Below are positions 35,614-45,095 of a DNA stretch of 64,000 nucleotides, one piece after another. Source of the stretch: Sphingomonas sp. GM_Shp_1. GTDB lineage: Bacteria > Pseudomonadota > Alphaproteobacteria > Sphingomonadales > Sphingomonadaceae. The number at the start of each line of letters is the position of its first letter. Position 1 is the first letter of the stretch. The notes under the pieces are model-generated. The model did no database searches. It saw only the letters and a program-made list of their open reading frames with translations, and was not told where the DNA came from. The stretch is from contig NZ_JALNUR010000013.1 in the NCBI RefSeq assembly GCF_026540895.1, positions 1-64,000 of the forward strand, read 5' to 3'. The position numbers were made by a program, and so were the translations under genes.

Positions 35614-35963
35614 TGGTCGAACTTCTTCGGCGCGAAGCGGGACACGAAGTCGCGACCGCGTGGGGTCGTCGGTTCCATCGGCGTCGGCGTCACCGGCGTC
35701 GCGGGGCCCTTGCCCTCGACCTTGTCGACCAGCTGCACGCCGCCGCGCCCGACCGAGACGAGCAGGTTGCGCCCCTCGAACTCGATGACCGCCAGCCGCA
35801 GGCCGGGCGAGATCATCATCGTCTCGCGCACATGAATCAGCCGCGTCGCGGGGCGCCCGGGCATCCGGCTTTCCAGCCGCCGCCACAGATACAGGCACCC
35901 GATCATCAACCCGCAGATCAGCGGCAGCAGGACGACCAGCTTCAGGATATAGGACCAGAGCAT
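35610..35963 (-). CDS. fliO: Flagellar biosynthesis protein FliO
   Basis: 117 aa from MLWSYILKLVVLLPLICGLMIGCLYLW, a single membrane helix. The cytoplasmic part (VIEFEGRNLLVSVGRGGVQLV) resembles the FliO domain. FliO helps assemble FliP. It lies between fliN and fliP as expected. The family is short and poorly conserved, so the call leans on position. Confidence 0.85.
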   Translation of the reverse strand: MLWSYILKLVVLLPLICGLMIGCLYLWRRLESRMPGRPATRLIHVRETMMISPGLRLAVIEFEGRNLLVSVGRGGVQLVDKVEGKGPATPVTPTPMEPTTPRGRDFVSRFAPKKFDQ

Positions 35964-35971
35964 CGGGTGGG

Positions 35972-36262
35972 TCAGCCGCGCTTGTCGGGGTTGACCAGCT
36001 CGGTCATGCGTACGCCGAAGCGGTCGCCGACCGTCACCACCTCGCCCCGCCCGATCAGCGTGCCGTTGACCAGCACGTCGAGCAGTTCGTTGGCCTGACG
36101 GTCCAGTTCGATCACGCTCGATTCGGACAGCGCCAGCAGCTCGCGCAGCGACAGCTGGGTCGAGCCGATCTCCACGGTCAGCTTGACGTCGACATCCTGG
36201 AGCAGCCGGAAATTGGCCGCGACCGACGTGTCGACGGGGAAACCCCCGGCCATATCGTTCAT
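35972..36262 (-). CDS. fliN: Flagellar motor switch protein FliN
   Basis: 96 aa from MNDMAGGFPVDTS at 36262. The SpoA domain fills residues 20-90 (LLQDVDVKLTVEIGSTQLSLRELLALSESSVIELDRQANELLDVLVNGTLIGRGEVV). It forms the C-ring base with FliM. Its start overlaps the fliM stop by four bases. Confidence 0.94.
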   Translation of the reverse strand: MNDMAGGFPVDTSVAANFRLLQDVDVKLTVEIGSTQLSLRELLALSESSVIELDRQANELLDVLVNGTLIGRGEVVTVGDRFGVRMTELVNPDKRG

Positions 36263-37239
36263 TCTTCGTGTCCTTCGTGAGCGCGGGCCAGTCCCTCGAT
36301 GGACCGGTTGAGCGTGGTAAGCTGGACGGCGGCGCGGCCATTGGCGGTGCCGACCGTGCCCATGCCGAGCAGGTCGCCGCCGACCATCACCGGCACTTCC
36401 GGGCCGAAACTGATCGGGATCACGTCGCCGATCTTCAGGTCCATCAGGCGGCTGAGCGGAACGACGGGTTCGGCCAGGACCGAGCGGACCGGGAAACGCA
36501 CCGTCATCACCGCGCGGGTCAGGTCGCCGCGCCAGGTGGGATCGGCGGCGGCCTGCTTGTCGACCACCTTGCCGGTCAGGGCGGAGCCGTGCGGCTTCAA
36601 CGCGCTGACGGGATAAAGGATGTCGAGCATGGTCGGGCGACGAGTCTGTCCGGCGATGCCGAAACGGGTGACGATCATCGCGTCCTCGCCCTCGATCCCC
36701 GACAGCATGGCGGGTGAGGATTCGGGACGACCGGCGCGGAAGTCCAGCCGGGCCAGCGATTCCCAGGCATTGCGCAGCGGGATCGCCATCATGTCGCCCA
36801 GCTGCGTCACCATCGTCTCGGCCCCGTGCGAGAATTCGGCGGGCAGGGGATCGGGCACATTGCCGGTGCCGCCGAAGAGCAGGTCGATCAACGACAGGCC
36901 GAACCCGCCATCGATGACGATCAGCGCCTGCGAATCGGGGGGCGACCCGCCGGGCGCGCTCATCGTCATCGGCAGCCACGCGCTCAGCCCCTCGCCGCGC
37001 TCCGCCCGGTAATCGGCGAAACGCTGGACGACCAGCGGCTCCGCCCAGCAGCGCAGTTCCTCGCGAAGCAGCGATTCGAACAGCCCCCGCAGTGTCCGCG
37101 CCAGACGCGCGGACAGATGCTGCATCGTGTGCAGATCGCCGAACGGGTTGAGCTTGGTCGAACCCAGCACGCCGTGGTCGGCGGTGGGCTGTTCCCGATT
37201 GCGCTCGCGTCGTTCGGCCTGAGGGGTGGCGTTAACCAT
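36259..37239 (-). CDS. fliM: Flagellar motor switch protein FliM
   Basis: 326 aa. The middle domain (HLSARLARTLRGLFESLL..., LFGGTGN, LGDMMAIPLRNAWESLARLD) and the SpoA C-terminal domain (VVPLSRLMDLKIGDVIPISFGPEVPVMVGGDLLGMG) are clear. The usual N-terminal CheY-P-binding peptide (LSQxEIDALL) is absent: the first 40 residues are MVNATPQAERRERNREQPT and similar charged sequence. FliM joins FliG to FliN in the C-ring. Confidence 0.92.
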   Translation of the reverse strand: MVNATPQAERRERNREQPTADHGVLGSTKLNPFGDLHTMQHLSARLARTLRGLFESLLREELRCWAEPLVVQRFADYRAERGEGLSAWLPMTMSAPGGSPPDSQALIVIDGGFGLSLIDLLFGGTGNVPDPLPAEFSHGAETMVTQLGDMMAIPLRNAWESLARLDFRAGRPESSPAMLSGIEGEDAMIVTRFGIAGQTRRPTMLDILYPVSALKPHGSALTGKVVDKQAAADPTWRGDLTRAVMTVRFPVRSVLAEPVVPLSRLMDLKIGDVIPISFGPEVPVMVGGDLLGMGTVGTANGRAAVQLTTLNRSIEGLARAHEGHEE

Positions 37240-37242
37240 GCC

Positions 37243-37938
37243 TCACTGAACAACGAAATTGGTAAAGTAGACGTTAGCGATACCCCCGAATCCCTCTTTC
37301 TGCCGAAGAATCTCGTTGATCGCGTCGACCAGCTTGCGTTGTAGCTGGCGCTTGCCCTCGCTGGAGAACACCGCTTCCTCATTGGCGTCGCCCAGCGTCA
37401 TCAGGATGGCCGAGCGGACCGCCAGGTCGTTGGTCTTCAGATTGTTGATGACCGTATCGTCATAGGGCGTCGATACCGCCAGCCCGACCTGGATGATATG
37501 CACCGAGTCGCGCATGTTGGACGTGAAGTCCTTGGGCAACTGGTAATAGTTGCTGGCATAGCGTTCGCCGCCGTCGCCGATCGGCGTCTTCATGCCGACA
37601 TTTTCGTGGCCGCCGCCTTCGCCGCCCTCTCCTCCTTCGCCGCCGCCGCCATGGCCGCCGCCTTCTTCGCCTTCGCCGCCCTCACCGGCGCGCTTCTGCT
37701 CGGCCTTGGGGACCAGCTTGGGGCCGGGATGGCTGGCATCGGCCTCGGCCTCTTCGGCGGCGGCCTTGTCCTTGGTCGAATGGCCGCCGACCAGCCCCGA
37801 ATTGGCGGCGTAGAGCCCGGCCCCGACGCCACCGCCCAAAAGGACGACGACCCCGGTGGCCATGACGAGGATCTTGCCGATCTTGCCCTTCTTCTTGGGC
37901 TTGCCCTCGGTTTCGGGCGTGTCTTTCGCGTCGCTCAT
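37243..37938 (-). CDS. fliL: Flagellar basal body-associated protein FliL
   Basis: 231 aa. A short cytoplasmic Lys/Glu-rich start, one membrane helix (ILVMATGVVVLLGGGVGAGLYAA), a long Gly/Glu/His low-complexity stretch near residues 75-110, then the FliL domain (YYQLPKDFTSNMRDSVHIIQVGLAVSTPYDDTVINNLKTND and VRSAILMTLGDANEEAVFSSEGKRQLQRKLVDAINEIL). FliL surrounds the stator and supports torque. The Gly/Glu-rich linker is unusually long. Confidence 0.93.
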   Translation of the reverse strand: MSDAKDTPETEGKPKKKGKIGKILVMATGVVVLLGGGVGAGLYAANSGLVGGHSTKDKAAAEEAEADASHPGPKLVPKAEQKRAGEGGEGEEGGGHGGGGEGGEGGEGGGHENVGMKTPIGDGGERYASNYYQLPKDFTSNMRDSVHIIQVGLAVSTPYDDTVINNLKTNDLAVRSAILMTLGDANEEAVFSSEGKRQLQRKLVDAINEILRQKEGFGGIANVYFTNFVVQ

Positions 37939-37949
37939 GTCTCAGTTCC

Positions 37950-39326
37950 TCAGGCGATTCGGGTGGTGGCGATGGCGGCGGCGGGGTCGCCCGACGCGCT
38001 CTCGCGGAATGGGTCGGTCTCGGGCGCGCGCGGGCGTGCCGGAACGATGGGGGCGGGCGGGGTCGCCGGACGCTGGTCGCGCGCCGACTGGCCCAGGTCG
38101 GAGCCGCCGGTCGCCCCCGCCTGCACCGCCATGCTGCCCAGCCGCATCCCCTTGTCCTCGGCCAGCTGGGCGAGCGTCGCATGCGCGTCCGCCAGGATCG
38201 TCGCGGTGTGCGCCTGCTCGGCGGTGAAGTGGATATGCGTCCGGTCGTCGTCGCGCCGGATCGCGACGGCGATCCCGCCCAGCGCGTCGGGTGAGAGCTG
38301 AATCCGGGTGTCGGCGGTCGCGGCGTCCTCGCGCATGCGGTCGATCCGGTCGATCATCGCCTGCGGCCAGTGATGCTGCGTCATGTCGAGCGGGGCGTGA
38401 TCGGCGGTCGCGGTCGCCGCGACCACGGGACGCGCGCCATCGGTCGCCGCCAGCGCGACGGGATCGGCGGCCGCGCCCGCCACGGTCAGCGTCGCGCGAT
38501 CGGACGCTTCATCGCGATCCTCGGGGGCTGTGGACAAATGGCGCAGTGTTTCCGCCAGCAGGCCGATCACCGGCGCGCCTTGCGCGGGTTGCAGCACGCT
38601 CAGCGGACCGCTGGGCAGAGCGGGGGACGGGGCGAGCGTTTCGGTGTTCGTCTCGACACGGGGCTGGGCGGCGACCAGGCGAAAGCCGGTGGCCCGGGCC
38701 GCCGGGGGCGGCATGTCGGCGACCGGGCCTGTGGCGGGCGCCAGCGCATCGAGCATCGCGGCGTCGCTCGGTCGGATCAGGGGCGTTGCAGCGTCGGGGC
38801 GCGGGGCATTGGGGGCGGCGGCGTCGGGAAGGGCGGGCTGGAGCAACGAGCTCGCATTCCCGACCGGTGCCGGACGCGTCGCCTTAATCGTGTCGCTATC
38901 GATGCTTGGCGGCCCATCCTGTGGGACGATCATCGGGGTCGTCGCGATCGCGATGGCGAGCGGGCTGGTGACGGTTCGATCGGTGACGCCCGGGTCGGTC
39001 GCGGCGGCCTCACCGCTGGCGACCGGCGCCGCATATTGGGTCGGCGGCGGCACGTCGGCGAAGACCGGCAGGACCATCGGCAAAATGCCCGGCAAGGGAT
39101 TGCCGGGGTCCGCTGCCGCCTTGTCGCTCGTCTCGGGCGAGGAATCATCGTCCTCGGTGACGAGCGAAAGCCCGCCCGTGTCTGCGACGGGCGACGCTAT
39201 CGCGAGGAGATCGGAAAATTTCTCCGGATTTCCGTCGCCTGCCGGGATCGTGCCGCCCGGCTTGGCGGACAGGCTGCGACCGGGATGCAGGACATCCAGC
39301 ATGAGGAAGGAGGGAATGGCTGACAT
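37950..39326 (-). CDS. fliK: Flagellar hook-length control protein FliK
   Basis: 458 aa from the ATG at 39326 (MSAIPSFLMLDVLHPGRS). A long, poorly conserved Ala/Pro/Asp-rich region acts as the molecular ruler. The C-terminal Flg_hook domain (residues about 350-425) is RIQLSPDALGGIAVAIRRDDDRTHIHFTAEQAHTATILADAHATLAQLAEDKG. FliK signals FlhB to switch substrates. Placed between fliJ and fliL. Confidence 0.88.
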   Translation of the reverse strand: MSAIPSFLMLDVLHPGRSLSAKPGGTIPAGDGNPEKFSDLLAIASPVADTGGLSLVTEDDDSSPETSDKAAADPGNPLPGILPMVLPVFADVPPPTQYAAPVASGEAAATDPGVTDRTVTSPLAIAIATTPMIVPQDGPPSIDSDTIKATRPAPVGNASSLLQPALPDAAAPNAPRPDAATPLIRPSDAAMLDALAPATGPVADMPPPAARATGFRLVAAQPRVETNTETLAPSPALPSGPLSVLQPAQGAPVIGLLAETLRHLSTAPEDRDEASDRATLTVAGAAADPVALAATDGARPVVAATATADHAPLDMTQHHWPQAMIDRIDRMREDAATADTRIQLSPDALGGIAVAIRRDDDRTHIHFTAEQAHTATILADAHATLAQLAEDKGMRLGSMAVQAGATGGSDLGQSARDQRPATPPAPIVPARPRAPETDPFRESASGDPAAAIATTRIA

Positions 39327-39339
39327 GGCATAATACCCG

Positions 39340-39780
39340 TCAGCAAGGATCGTGCCGATTTTGCGAGCGGCGCGGCGCGGCGGCGGGCATGTCCTCCAGC
39401 GCGCGCATTTCGGCGCGGATCGCGGCGGCGCGGGCGCGTTCGAGCAGCTTTTCGACCGCCGTCTGATCGCGCTTGGCATCGCGGGTCTGCTCGGCGGCGC
39501 GGTCCGCCTGGCGCTCGGCGGCGGCGACGCGACCGGCGGCGGCGTCGGAGGATTCGTTCAACCGGTTGCGGAAATGCGCCCGCGCCATCAGCGCCACCGC
39601 CGAGGTCGGCGGGGCCGGGGTGGGAGCGACCGCCTGGGCCAGTTGGGCGATGCGATCCGACAACTGGCGTTCGGTCGCGACCCGCTGCTGCGCGCGCGAT
39701 TCCTCGGCCATGGTCAGGTTGAGTTGCAGCGTGCGGACCCGGTGGAGCCGGTTCAACATCGCCTGTTGCCGGTTGGGCAT
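39340..39780 (-). CDS. fliJ: Flagellar export chaperone-like protein FliJ
   Basis: 146 aa, nearly all charged alpha-helix with heptads (LNRLHRVRTLQLNLTMAEESRAQQRVATERQLSDRIAQL). FliJ is the coiled-coil rod in the FliI ATPase ring. Sequence identity in this family is low; the assignment relies on size, coiled coil and its place after fliI. Confidence 0.82.
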   Translation of the reverse strand: MPNRQQAMLNRLHRVRTLQLNLTMAEESRAQQRVATERQLSDRIAQLAQAVAPTPAPPTSAVALMARAHFRNRLNESSDAAAGRVAAAERQADRAAEQTRDAKRDQTAVEKLLERARAAAIRAEMRALEDMPAAAPRRSQNRHDPC

Positions 39781-39794
39781 GGTCTGTCCTTCGG

Positions 39795-41132
39795 TCAGGC
39801 GCCGGGCTGGCCGAACACGCCGACCAGTTCCTCGACCGCATGGTCGAGCGGCACGATCTCATCGGCGTCCTGGCGGATATATTCCATCACCGCCGGGTGG
39901 CAGGCGATGGCGGCGTCGATCGCCGGGTCGGCCCCGGCGCGATAGGCGCCCATCAGCACCAGGTCGCGATTTTCCTCATAGGTCGCCAGGTGGCGGCGCA
40001 GCGTCCGCGCGGCCATGGCATGCGGCTTGCCGACGATATCGGTCATCACGCGGCTGACCGAGGGGCCGATATCGATCGCGGGATAGACACCGCGCTCGGC
40101 CAGATGGCGGTTGAGCACGATATGGCCGTCCAGGATCGAACGCGCCGAGTCGACCACCGGGTCGTTGCCGTCGTCGCCGTCCGCCAGCACGGTGTAGATG
40201 GCGGTGATCGACCCCGGCCCATGCGCATCGGCCCCGGCGCGCTCGATCAGATTGGGCAGCATCGCGATGGCGGACGGCGGATAGCCGCGCGCCGAGGCGG
40301 GCTCGCCCAGCGCCAGCCCGATCTCGCGCCCGGCATGGGCGACGCGGGTCAGCGAATCCATGATCAGCAGCACCTTCTTGCCCTCGGCGCGGAACGCCTC
40401 GGCAATGGCGGTGGCGCGCAGGGCCCCGCGAATGCGCAGCACCGGCGAATGGTTGGCGGGCACCGCGACCACGACCGAGCGCGCCCGCGCCTCGCCCGCC
40501 ACCTTGGTTTCCAGAAAGTCGGCGACCTCGCGGCTGCGCTCGCCGATCAGGCCGATGACGATCACATCGGCGCGGGCGGCGCGGACCATCATGCCCAGCA
40601 GCACCGACTTGCCGACGCCCGAACCCGCCATGATGCCGACGCGCTGGCCCTGGCCGATGGTCAGCAGCCCGTTGATCGCGCGCACGCCCACGTCCAGCGG
40701 CTCGCGCACCCGGCCGCGATCGAGCGGCGACTGCATCTTGCCCGCCAGCGGCCAGCGGCCCGCGCCGCGAATGGGGCCCAGTCCGTCGATCGGCTTGCCC
40801 GACCCGTCGACCACGCGGCCCAGCATCGCCGCGCCCACTTCCGCCTCGCCCGGAGGACCGAGCGGGCGCACCGGCGCGCGCGGCAGCAGCGGTGCGGGAC
40901 CGCCCAGATTCATCAGGAGCGTGCGACCGTTGCGGAAACCGATCACCTCGGCCTCCACCCGCTCGCTCTCCGCATCGCCGATCGCGCAGACGGTGCCCAC
41001 CGGCAGCGACAGGCCGACCGCCTCCATCAACAGCCCGTCATAGGAGGACAGCCGCCCCGACACGCTGACGCGCGGCGCGAAATCGGCCTGGGCCAGCGTT
41101 TCCAGATAGTCGGCGGTGAACCGGTTCAGCAT
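39795..41132 (-). CDS. fliI: Flagellum-specific ATP synthase FliI
   Basis: 445 aa from the ATG at 41132 (MLNRFTADYLETLAQADF). The ATPase of the export apparatus. Walker A is GSGVGKS in GIMAGSGVGKSVLLGMM near residue 155. VLLIMDSLTRVAHAGREIGLALGEPASARGYPPS and GSITAIYTVLADGDDGNDPV are typical. It overlaps the fliH end by seven bases. Confidence 0.96.
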   Translation of the reverse strand: MLNRFTADYLETLAQADFAPRVSVSGRLSSYDGLLMEAVGLSLPVGTVCAIGDAESERVEAEVIGFRNGRTLLMNLGGPAPLLPRAPVRPLGPPGEAEVGAAMLGRVVDGSGKPIDGLGPIRGAGRWPLAGKMQSPLDRGRVREPLDVGVRAINGLLTIGQGQRVGIMAGSGVGKSVLLGMMVRAARADVIVIGLIGERSREVADFLETKVAGEARARSVVVAVPANHSPVLRIRGALRATAIAEAFRAEGKKVLLIMDSLTRVAHAGREIGLALGEPASARGYPPSAIAMLPNLIERAGADAHGPGSITAIYTVLADGDDGNDPVVDSARSILDGHIVLNRHLAERGVYPAIDIGPSVSRVMTDIVGKPHAMAARTLRRHLATYEENRDLVLMGAYRAGADPAIDAAIACHPAVMEYIRQDADEIVPLDHAVEELVGVFGQPGA

Positions 41133-41962
41133 GACGGGACCGGCACCTTGTCCATGACCGCCGCCAGCTGATCGAGCCATAGGCGCGGTCCGTCCTCGAT
41201 GATGGTGGAGGCGCTTTCCAGCACGAAGCCGCCGCGCTCGACACTGGGATCGCCGACCGGGAAGATCGTCTGCGGCAGTCGCCCTTCCAGGGCGGCGACA
41301 TCGTCGGGATGGACGCGCAGCATCGCGGACTCATGCGCCTCGGCCAGCAGGTCGATCGCGCCCTCGATCCGCGCGGTCAGCCGGGCGGCGTCGATGCCGG
41401 TCTCACCGACCAGCCGGGTGACCAGCGCCATGACGGTGTGCCGCAACTGGTTCGCCATCATGTCGCGGTCGATCCGCGATGACAGCGCGTGGGAGATGCC
41501 GCCGATCAGCTCGGCGTCGCGTGCCTGCGCTTCGGACAGGGCCTGGAATTCGCGGGTCGCGTCCTCGACGCCCTGGGCATAGCCCTCGGCATGGGCGGCG
41601 GCGCGGGCCGCCGCGATCGGATCGACCGCAGGCTCCTCGCCTTCCTCGCACGCGGCGAACGGATCCCAGCCCTGGGTGGGGTCTTCGGTCCGGTTGGCCG
41701 GGTGGAAGTGGCGGGGCCGCGCCTGTCCGTCCGCTTCCGGGGCGGGATCGGCACCCGGCACCGGCGAGCGGGGGCGGAACGACACCGGGCCCGCGCCCAG
41801 ATCGAAGCCCATGCCCATATCGGCACCGGCGCCGGCAACCGACCCGGCACCCATGCCGGGCAGGTCCGACCGGGCGAAGCCGCCCGGCGGCGCGAACGCC
41901 TGTTGCAGCGCCGCCGCCGCCGCATTCTGCCGCGCGGAGAAACCCGCGACGAAATCAGACAT
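41126..41962 (-). CDS. fliH: Flagellar assembly protein FliH
   Basis: 278 aa. The regulator that holds FliI at the export gate. The N-terminal 120 residues are Pro/Gly/Ala-rich with clusters of Asp/Glu. The middle has AAARAAAHAEGYAQGVEDATREF, the classic repeat-rich helix, and the C-terminal half a HrpE/YscL-type domain (LVTRLVGETGIDAARLTARIEGAIDLLAEAHESAMLRVHPDDVAAL). It overlaps fliG and fliI. Confidence 0.9.
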   Translation of the reverse strand: MSDFVAGFSARQNAAAAALQQAFAPPGGFARSDLPGMGAGSVAGAGADMGMGFDLGAGPVSFRPRSPVPGADPAPEADGQARPRHFHPANRTEDPTQGWDPFAACEEGEEPAVDPIAAARAAAHAEGYAQGVEDATREFQALSEAQARDAELIGGISHALSSRIDRDMMANQLRHTVMALVTRLVGETGIDAARLTARIEGAIDLLAEAHESAMLRVHPDDVAALEGRLPQTIFPVGDPSVERGGFVLESASTIIEDGPRLWLDQLAAVMDKVPVPSC

Positions 41963-42983
41963 AATCGTCCTCGCCGCCGCCCATCATGATGGTGCCTTCC
42001 TTGGCCAGGTTGCGGGCCACCGCGATCATCGCCTTCTGCGCCTCCAGCACTTCGGACAGCTTCATGGGCCCGCGCGAGTCGATCTCGTCGCGGATACCCG
42101 CCGCCGCCCGCGCCGACATGCACGCCAGGAAGCGTTCGCGCGCCGCCTCGTCCGCGCCCTTGAGCGAGCGGATCAGCACTTCGCCATCGACGTTGCGGAT
42201 GAGCGCGCCCAGATTCTTGTCGTCCATCTCCAGCAGGTTCTCGAAGATGAACAGCGCCTCTTCGATCTGCTTGGCGACGTCGCGGTCGATCTTGAACAGC
42301 TTGGGCATGACCCGCTGCTCGGTCGCCTTGCGCGCGCTCGACAGGATCTTGGCCGCCTCGCGCGAGCCGCCCATGGTCAGGCCGTTGCCCGCCCCGCCGC
42401 CGCCATTGCCGCCGCTCGTGCGACGCGACAGGATCGCGTTCAGCGTCTCGATCGCCTGCGGCGTCACCGGCCCCAGCCGCGCGACGCGGTGCAGGATGTC
42501 GGGCTGCATCGTCTCGGGCAGCAGTTCGAGCACCTGGCCCGCCACCGCCGGATCGCAATTGGCGATCAGCACCGCGCCGATCTGCGGATGTTCCTTCTCG
42601 ACGATCTTGGCGATGTCGGTCGCGTCGAGCCAGTGGAGCATCTCGATCTCGCACTGCGCCTCGGGCGGCACGATGCGCGACAGCACGCTATCGGCGCGTT
42701 CGGGCCCGAGCGCCCGGTTCATCAGATTTTCGACCAGCGGCTTGGGCTCGAACGCGATCGAGGTCCGCGCCCGCGCACAGCCGACGAAATTGTCGAGCAC
42801 CTCGTCGACGTCGCTCTCGCTGACATCCGCGATCGAATACATCGCCTTGCCCAGTTCGCGCACCTCGTCGGGGTCCAGCTTTTGCAGGATGGCGGCGGCT
42901 TCCTCCTCGCCGACCAGCATCATCAGGACCGCCGCACGCTCCACCCCGCTATAGGCGCGGGGGGCCTCCGCAACCGCGCTCAT
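41955..42983 (-). CDS. fliG: Flagellar motor switch protein FliG
   Basis: 342 aa. The rotor protein that meets the stator. The middle domain has EHPQ in EKEHPQIGAVLIANCDPAVAGQVLELLP. The C-terminal charged helix for torque includes NVDGEVLIRSLKGADEAARERFLACMSARAAAGIRDEID. A Gly-rich loop near residues 195-210 (SGGNGGGGAGNG) is a small lineage-specific insert. It overlaps the fliF stop as ATGA. Confidence 0.96.
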   Translation of the reverse strand: MSAVAEAPRAYSGVERAAVLMMLVGEEEAAAILQKLDPDEVRELGKAMYSIADVSESDVDEVLDNFVGCARARTSIAFEPKPLVENLMNRALGPERADSVLSRIVPPEAQCEIEMLHWLDATDIAKIVEKEHPQIGAVLIANCDPAVAGQVLELLPETMQPDILHRVARLGPVTPQAIETLNAILSRRTSGGNGGGGAGNGLTMGGSREAAKILSSARKATEQRVMPKLFKIDRDVAKQIEEALFIFENLLEMDDKNLGALIRNVDGEVLIRSLKGADEAARERFLACMSARAAAGIRDEIDSRGPMKLSEVLEAQKAMIAVARNLAKEGTIMMGGGEDDYV

Positions 42984-44719
42984 GCCTGCGGCTCCGGCAT
43001 GCGGATCATGTCGCGGATGGCGAGGGCGGCGCGGGCCGGATTGTCGCGGGTGAAGCCGCGCACCTTGCCGATCCGTTCGTCGAGCACGGTCGAATCCTCG
43101 ATATCGTCGAGCGTCACGGGCGGCTGGACCGCGATCTGATCGGGCCGGACCTGACTGGCCAGCGCGGGATCGCCGTCGGCCTCCTCCACGCCATCTGCGC
43201 CGTCGGCGGCCCCCATCGGCAGCGCCTTGGTCGCCGCCTCGTCCTTCTTCTTCGTCATCGCCTTGACGAGCGGACGCACGCCGAGCAGCAGGACGAGCAG
43301 CGCGATGATCAGCGCGGTCGCATTGCGCGCCAGCACGGGCAGCCAGCTATTGTCGTACCAGGCCGGACCCTGATCGGTGCTCGCATCGGCGAACTTGCGG
43401 CTGATGACGGTCACATTGTCGTTGCGCTGCTGATCGAAGCCAACCGCCGACTTCACCAGATCGGAAATCTGGCCGATCTCCATCTGGCTGCGCTTGCCCG
43501 TGGCGGGATCGCGCAGCAGGACGGCGACGGTCAGCCGCTTGATCGAACCCGGCGCGGCGCGCGTCACCGAGACTTCCTTGCCCAGGTCATAGGCGCGCTG
43601 GAAGCTGTCGGACTGTTTTTCGGGGTTCACGCCCGGACCACCGGCGACCGGCTTCTGGTCGGCGGGCGGCGTGCCCGGCGCGCCATTGGCGGCCTGCGGC
43701 TGTTGCAGCGTGCTGGCGGGCGGCGGGGTGTTGGACAGCGCGCCCGGAATGCCGCCCGGGGTGGTCGGGTCCTTCTGGTTGCCGGTCCAGTTGCCGGTTT
43801 CGGCGCGCAGCACGCCTTCCTTGTCATAGGATTCGCGGGTCGCGCTGGTCTCGTCCAGATTGACCTCGGCCTGCACCTCGGCGGTGAAGTTGCCCGCGCC
43901 GACCAGGGGGGTCAGCAGCTGGATCAGCTGGGTCCGGTATTTCTCTTCCATGCGGCGCTGGAAATCGATGCGGCGATCGTCGCCATTGGCACCCTCGGCG
44001 CCCTTTTTGGACAGCAGGCCGCCCATCTGGTCGACGATGGTCACGTCCTCCGGCTTCATCCCCGGCACCGACGAGGCGACGAGATTGACGATCGACTGGA
44101 CCTGCGATTCCGACAGCGAGCGCCCGGCATTCAGCTTCAGCACCACCGATGCGGAGGGCGAGGCATGGTCGCGCACGAAGACCGACGCCTCCGGCATGGC
44201 GAGGTGGACGCGCGCCTCGGCCACCGCGTCGATCTCCTGGATCGAGCGGGCCAGTTCGCTCTCGCGCGCCTGGCGAAGCCGTTCGCCCTCGACCGCGCGG
44301 CTGACGCCCATCGGCAGCTGGTCGAGGATCGCGTAGCCGCCGGGCGCCTGCTTGGGGAGCCCCTGGCCCGCCAGCAGCATCCGCGCCCTGGAATAATCCT
44401 CCTCGTTGACGGTCAGTGCGCCGGTGCCGTCGTTGATCTTGCTCTTGATGTTCGCGGCCGACAGCGCGGTCGTCACCGCCTGCTTGTCCGCGTCCGAGAG
44501 ATTCTCGAACAGCGTCTTCTGCGGCGGGCTGGACAGCGCCATCCAGGCGAGCGCGGCGGCGGCGATCAGTCCGATCAGCATCGCCATCGGCGCGGAACGG
44601 CGCACGGCGGGCTGCGCCATCACCGATTTGATCTGGCGCAGCGGGTTGGCGAACTTTTCCGGCAACGGCGGCAGGGCCGGTGCGGGATTGGTCGATGCGG
44701 GGGTGAGGGCAGTGCTCAT
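42980..44719 (-). CDS. fliF: Flagellar MS-ring protein FliF
   Basis: 579 aa. The membrane ring that starts flagellar assembly. Two membrane helices lie near residues 43-63 (APMAMLIGLIAAAALAWMALS) and 460-480 (ATALIIALLVLLLGVRPLV). The periplasmic part has the YscJ/FliF domain (FENLSDADKQAVTTALSAANIKSKI) and RALEGERLRQARESELARSIQ-type motifs. The cytoplasmic C-terminus that binds FliG is present. It begins two bases after the fliE stop codon. Confidence 0.96.
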   Translation of the reverse strand: MSTALTPASTNPAPALPPLPEKFANPLRQIKSVMAQPAVRRSAPMAMLIGLIAAAALAWMALSSPPQKTLFENLSDADKQAVTTALSAANIKSKINDGTGALTVNEEDYSRARMLLAGQGLPKQAPGGYAILDQLPMGVSRAVEGERLRQARESELARSIQEIDAVAEARVHLAMPEASVFVRDHASPSASVVLKLNAGRSLSESQVQSIVNLVASSVPGMKPEDVTIVDQMGGLLSKKGAEGANGDDRRIDFQRRMEEKYRTQLIQLLTPLVGAGNFTAEVQAEVNLDETSATRESYDKEGVLRAETGNWTGNQKDPTTPGGIPGALSNTPPPASTLQQPQAANGAPGTPPADQKPVAGGPGVNPEKQSDSFQRAYDLGKEVSVTRAAPGSIKRLTVAVLLRDPATGKRSQMEIGQISDLVKSAVGFDQQRNDNVTVISRKFADASTDQGPAWYDNSWLPVLARNATALIIALLVLLLGVRPLVKAMTKKKDEAATKALPMGAADGADGVEEADGDPALASQVRPDQIAVQPPVTLDDIEDSTVLDERIGKVRGFTRDNPARAALAIRDMIRMPEPQA

Positions 44720-44720
44720 C

Positions 44721-45095
44721 TTACACCGGCATGCTCATGATGTCCTTATAGGCGGACAGGAGTTTGTTACGGACCTGCAACGTCGCTTCGAAGCCGACCG
44801 AGGCCTGCTGGCGCGCCATCATCACCTTGGCGATGTCGACGGTTTCGCCGCGTTCATAGGATTCGGACAGGCGGGCGGCCTGTTGCTGGCCTTCGTTCAC
44901 GCCCTTCAGCGCGGTTTCCAGCGTGTCGGCGAAATTCGCCGGAGCCGCCGGGGCTTGAGTCTGGGCGGCCTGTGCCGCCTGGTTGGCACCGGCCTGGCTT
45001 GCCGCCTTGAGCGCCTGATTGCGTTCCAGGATCTGCGCACGAAGCGCCATCACCCGGTCGACGCTCATCGCGCCGCCGACACCGCCGACGCTCAT
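44721..45095 (-). CDS. fliE: Flagellar hook-basal body protein FliE
   Basis: 124 aa. Links the MS ring to the rod. The C-terminal FliE domain has FADTLETALKGVNEGQQQAARLSESYERGETVDIAKVMMARQQASVGFEATLQVRNKLLSAYKDIMSMPV. The first 55 residues are Ala/Gln-rich. It overlaps the regulator gene upstream by four bases. Confidence 0.94.
   Translation of the reverse strand: MSVGGVGGAMSVDRVMALRAQILERNQALKAASQAGANQAAQAAQTQAPAAPANFADTLETALKGVNEGQQQAARLSESYERGETVDIAKVMMARQQASVGFEATLQVRNKLLSAYKDIMSMPV

Noticed and set aside
35972..36979. A 335-residue frame covering fliN and most of fliM.
   Set aside because: Only the last 96 residues match FliN; the rest is an out-of-frame reading of fliM.
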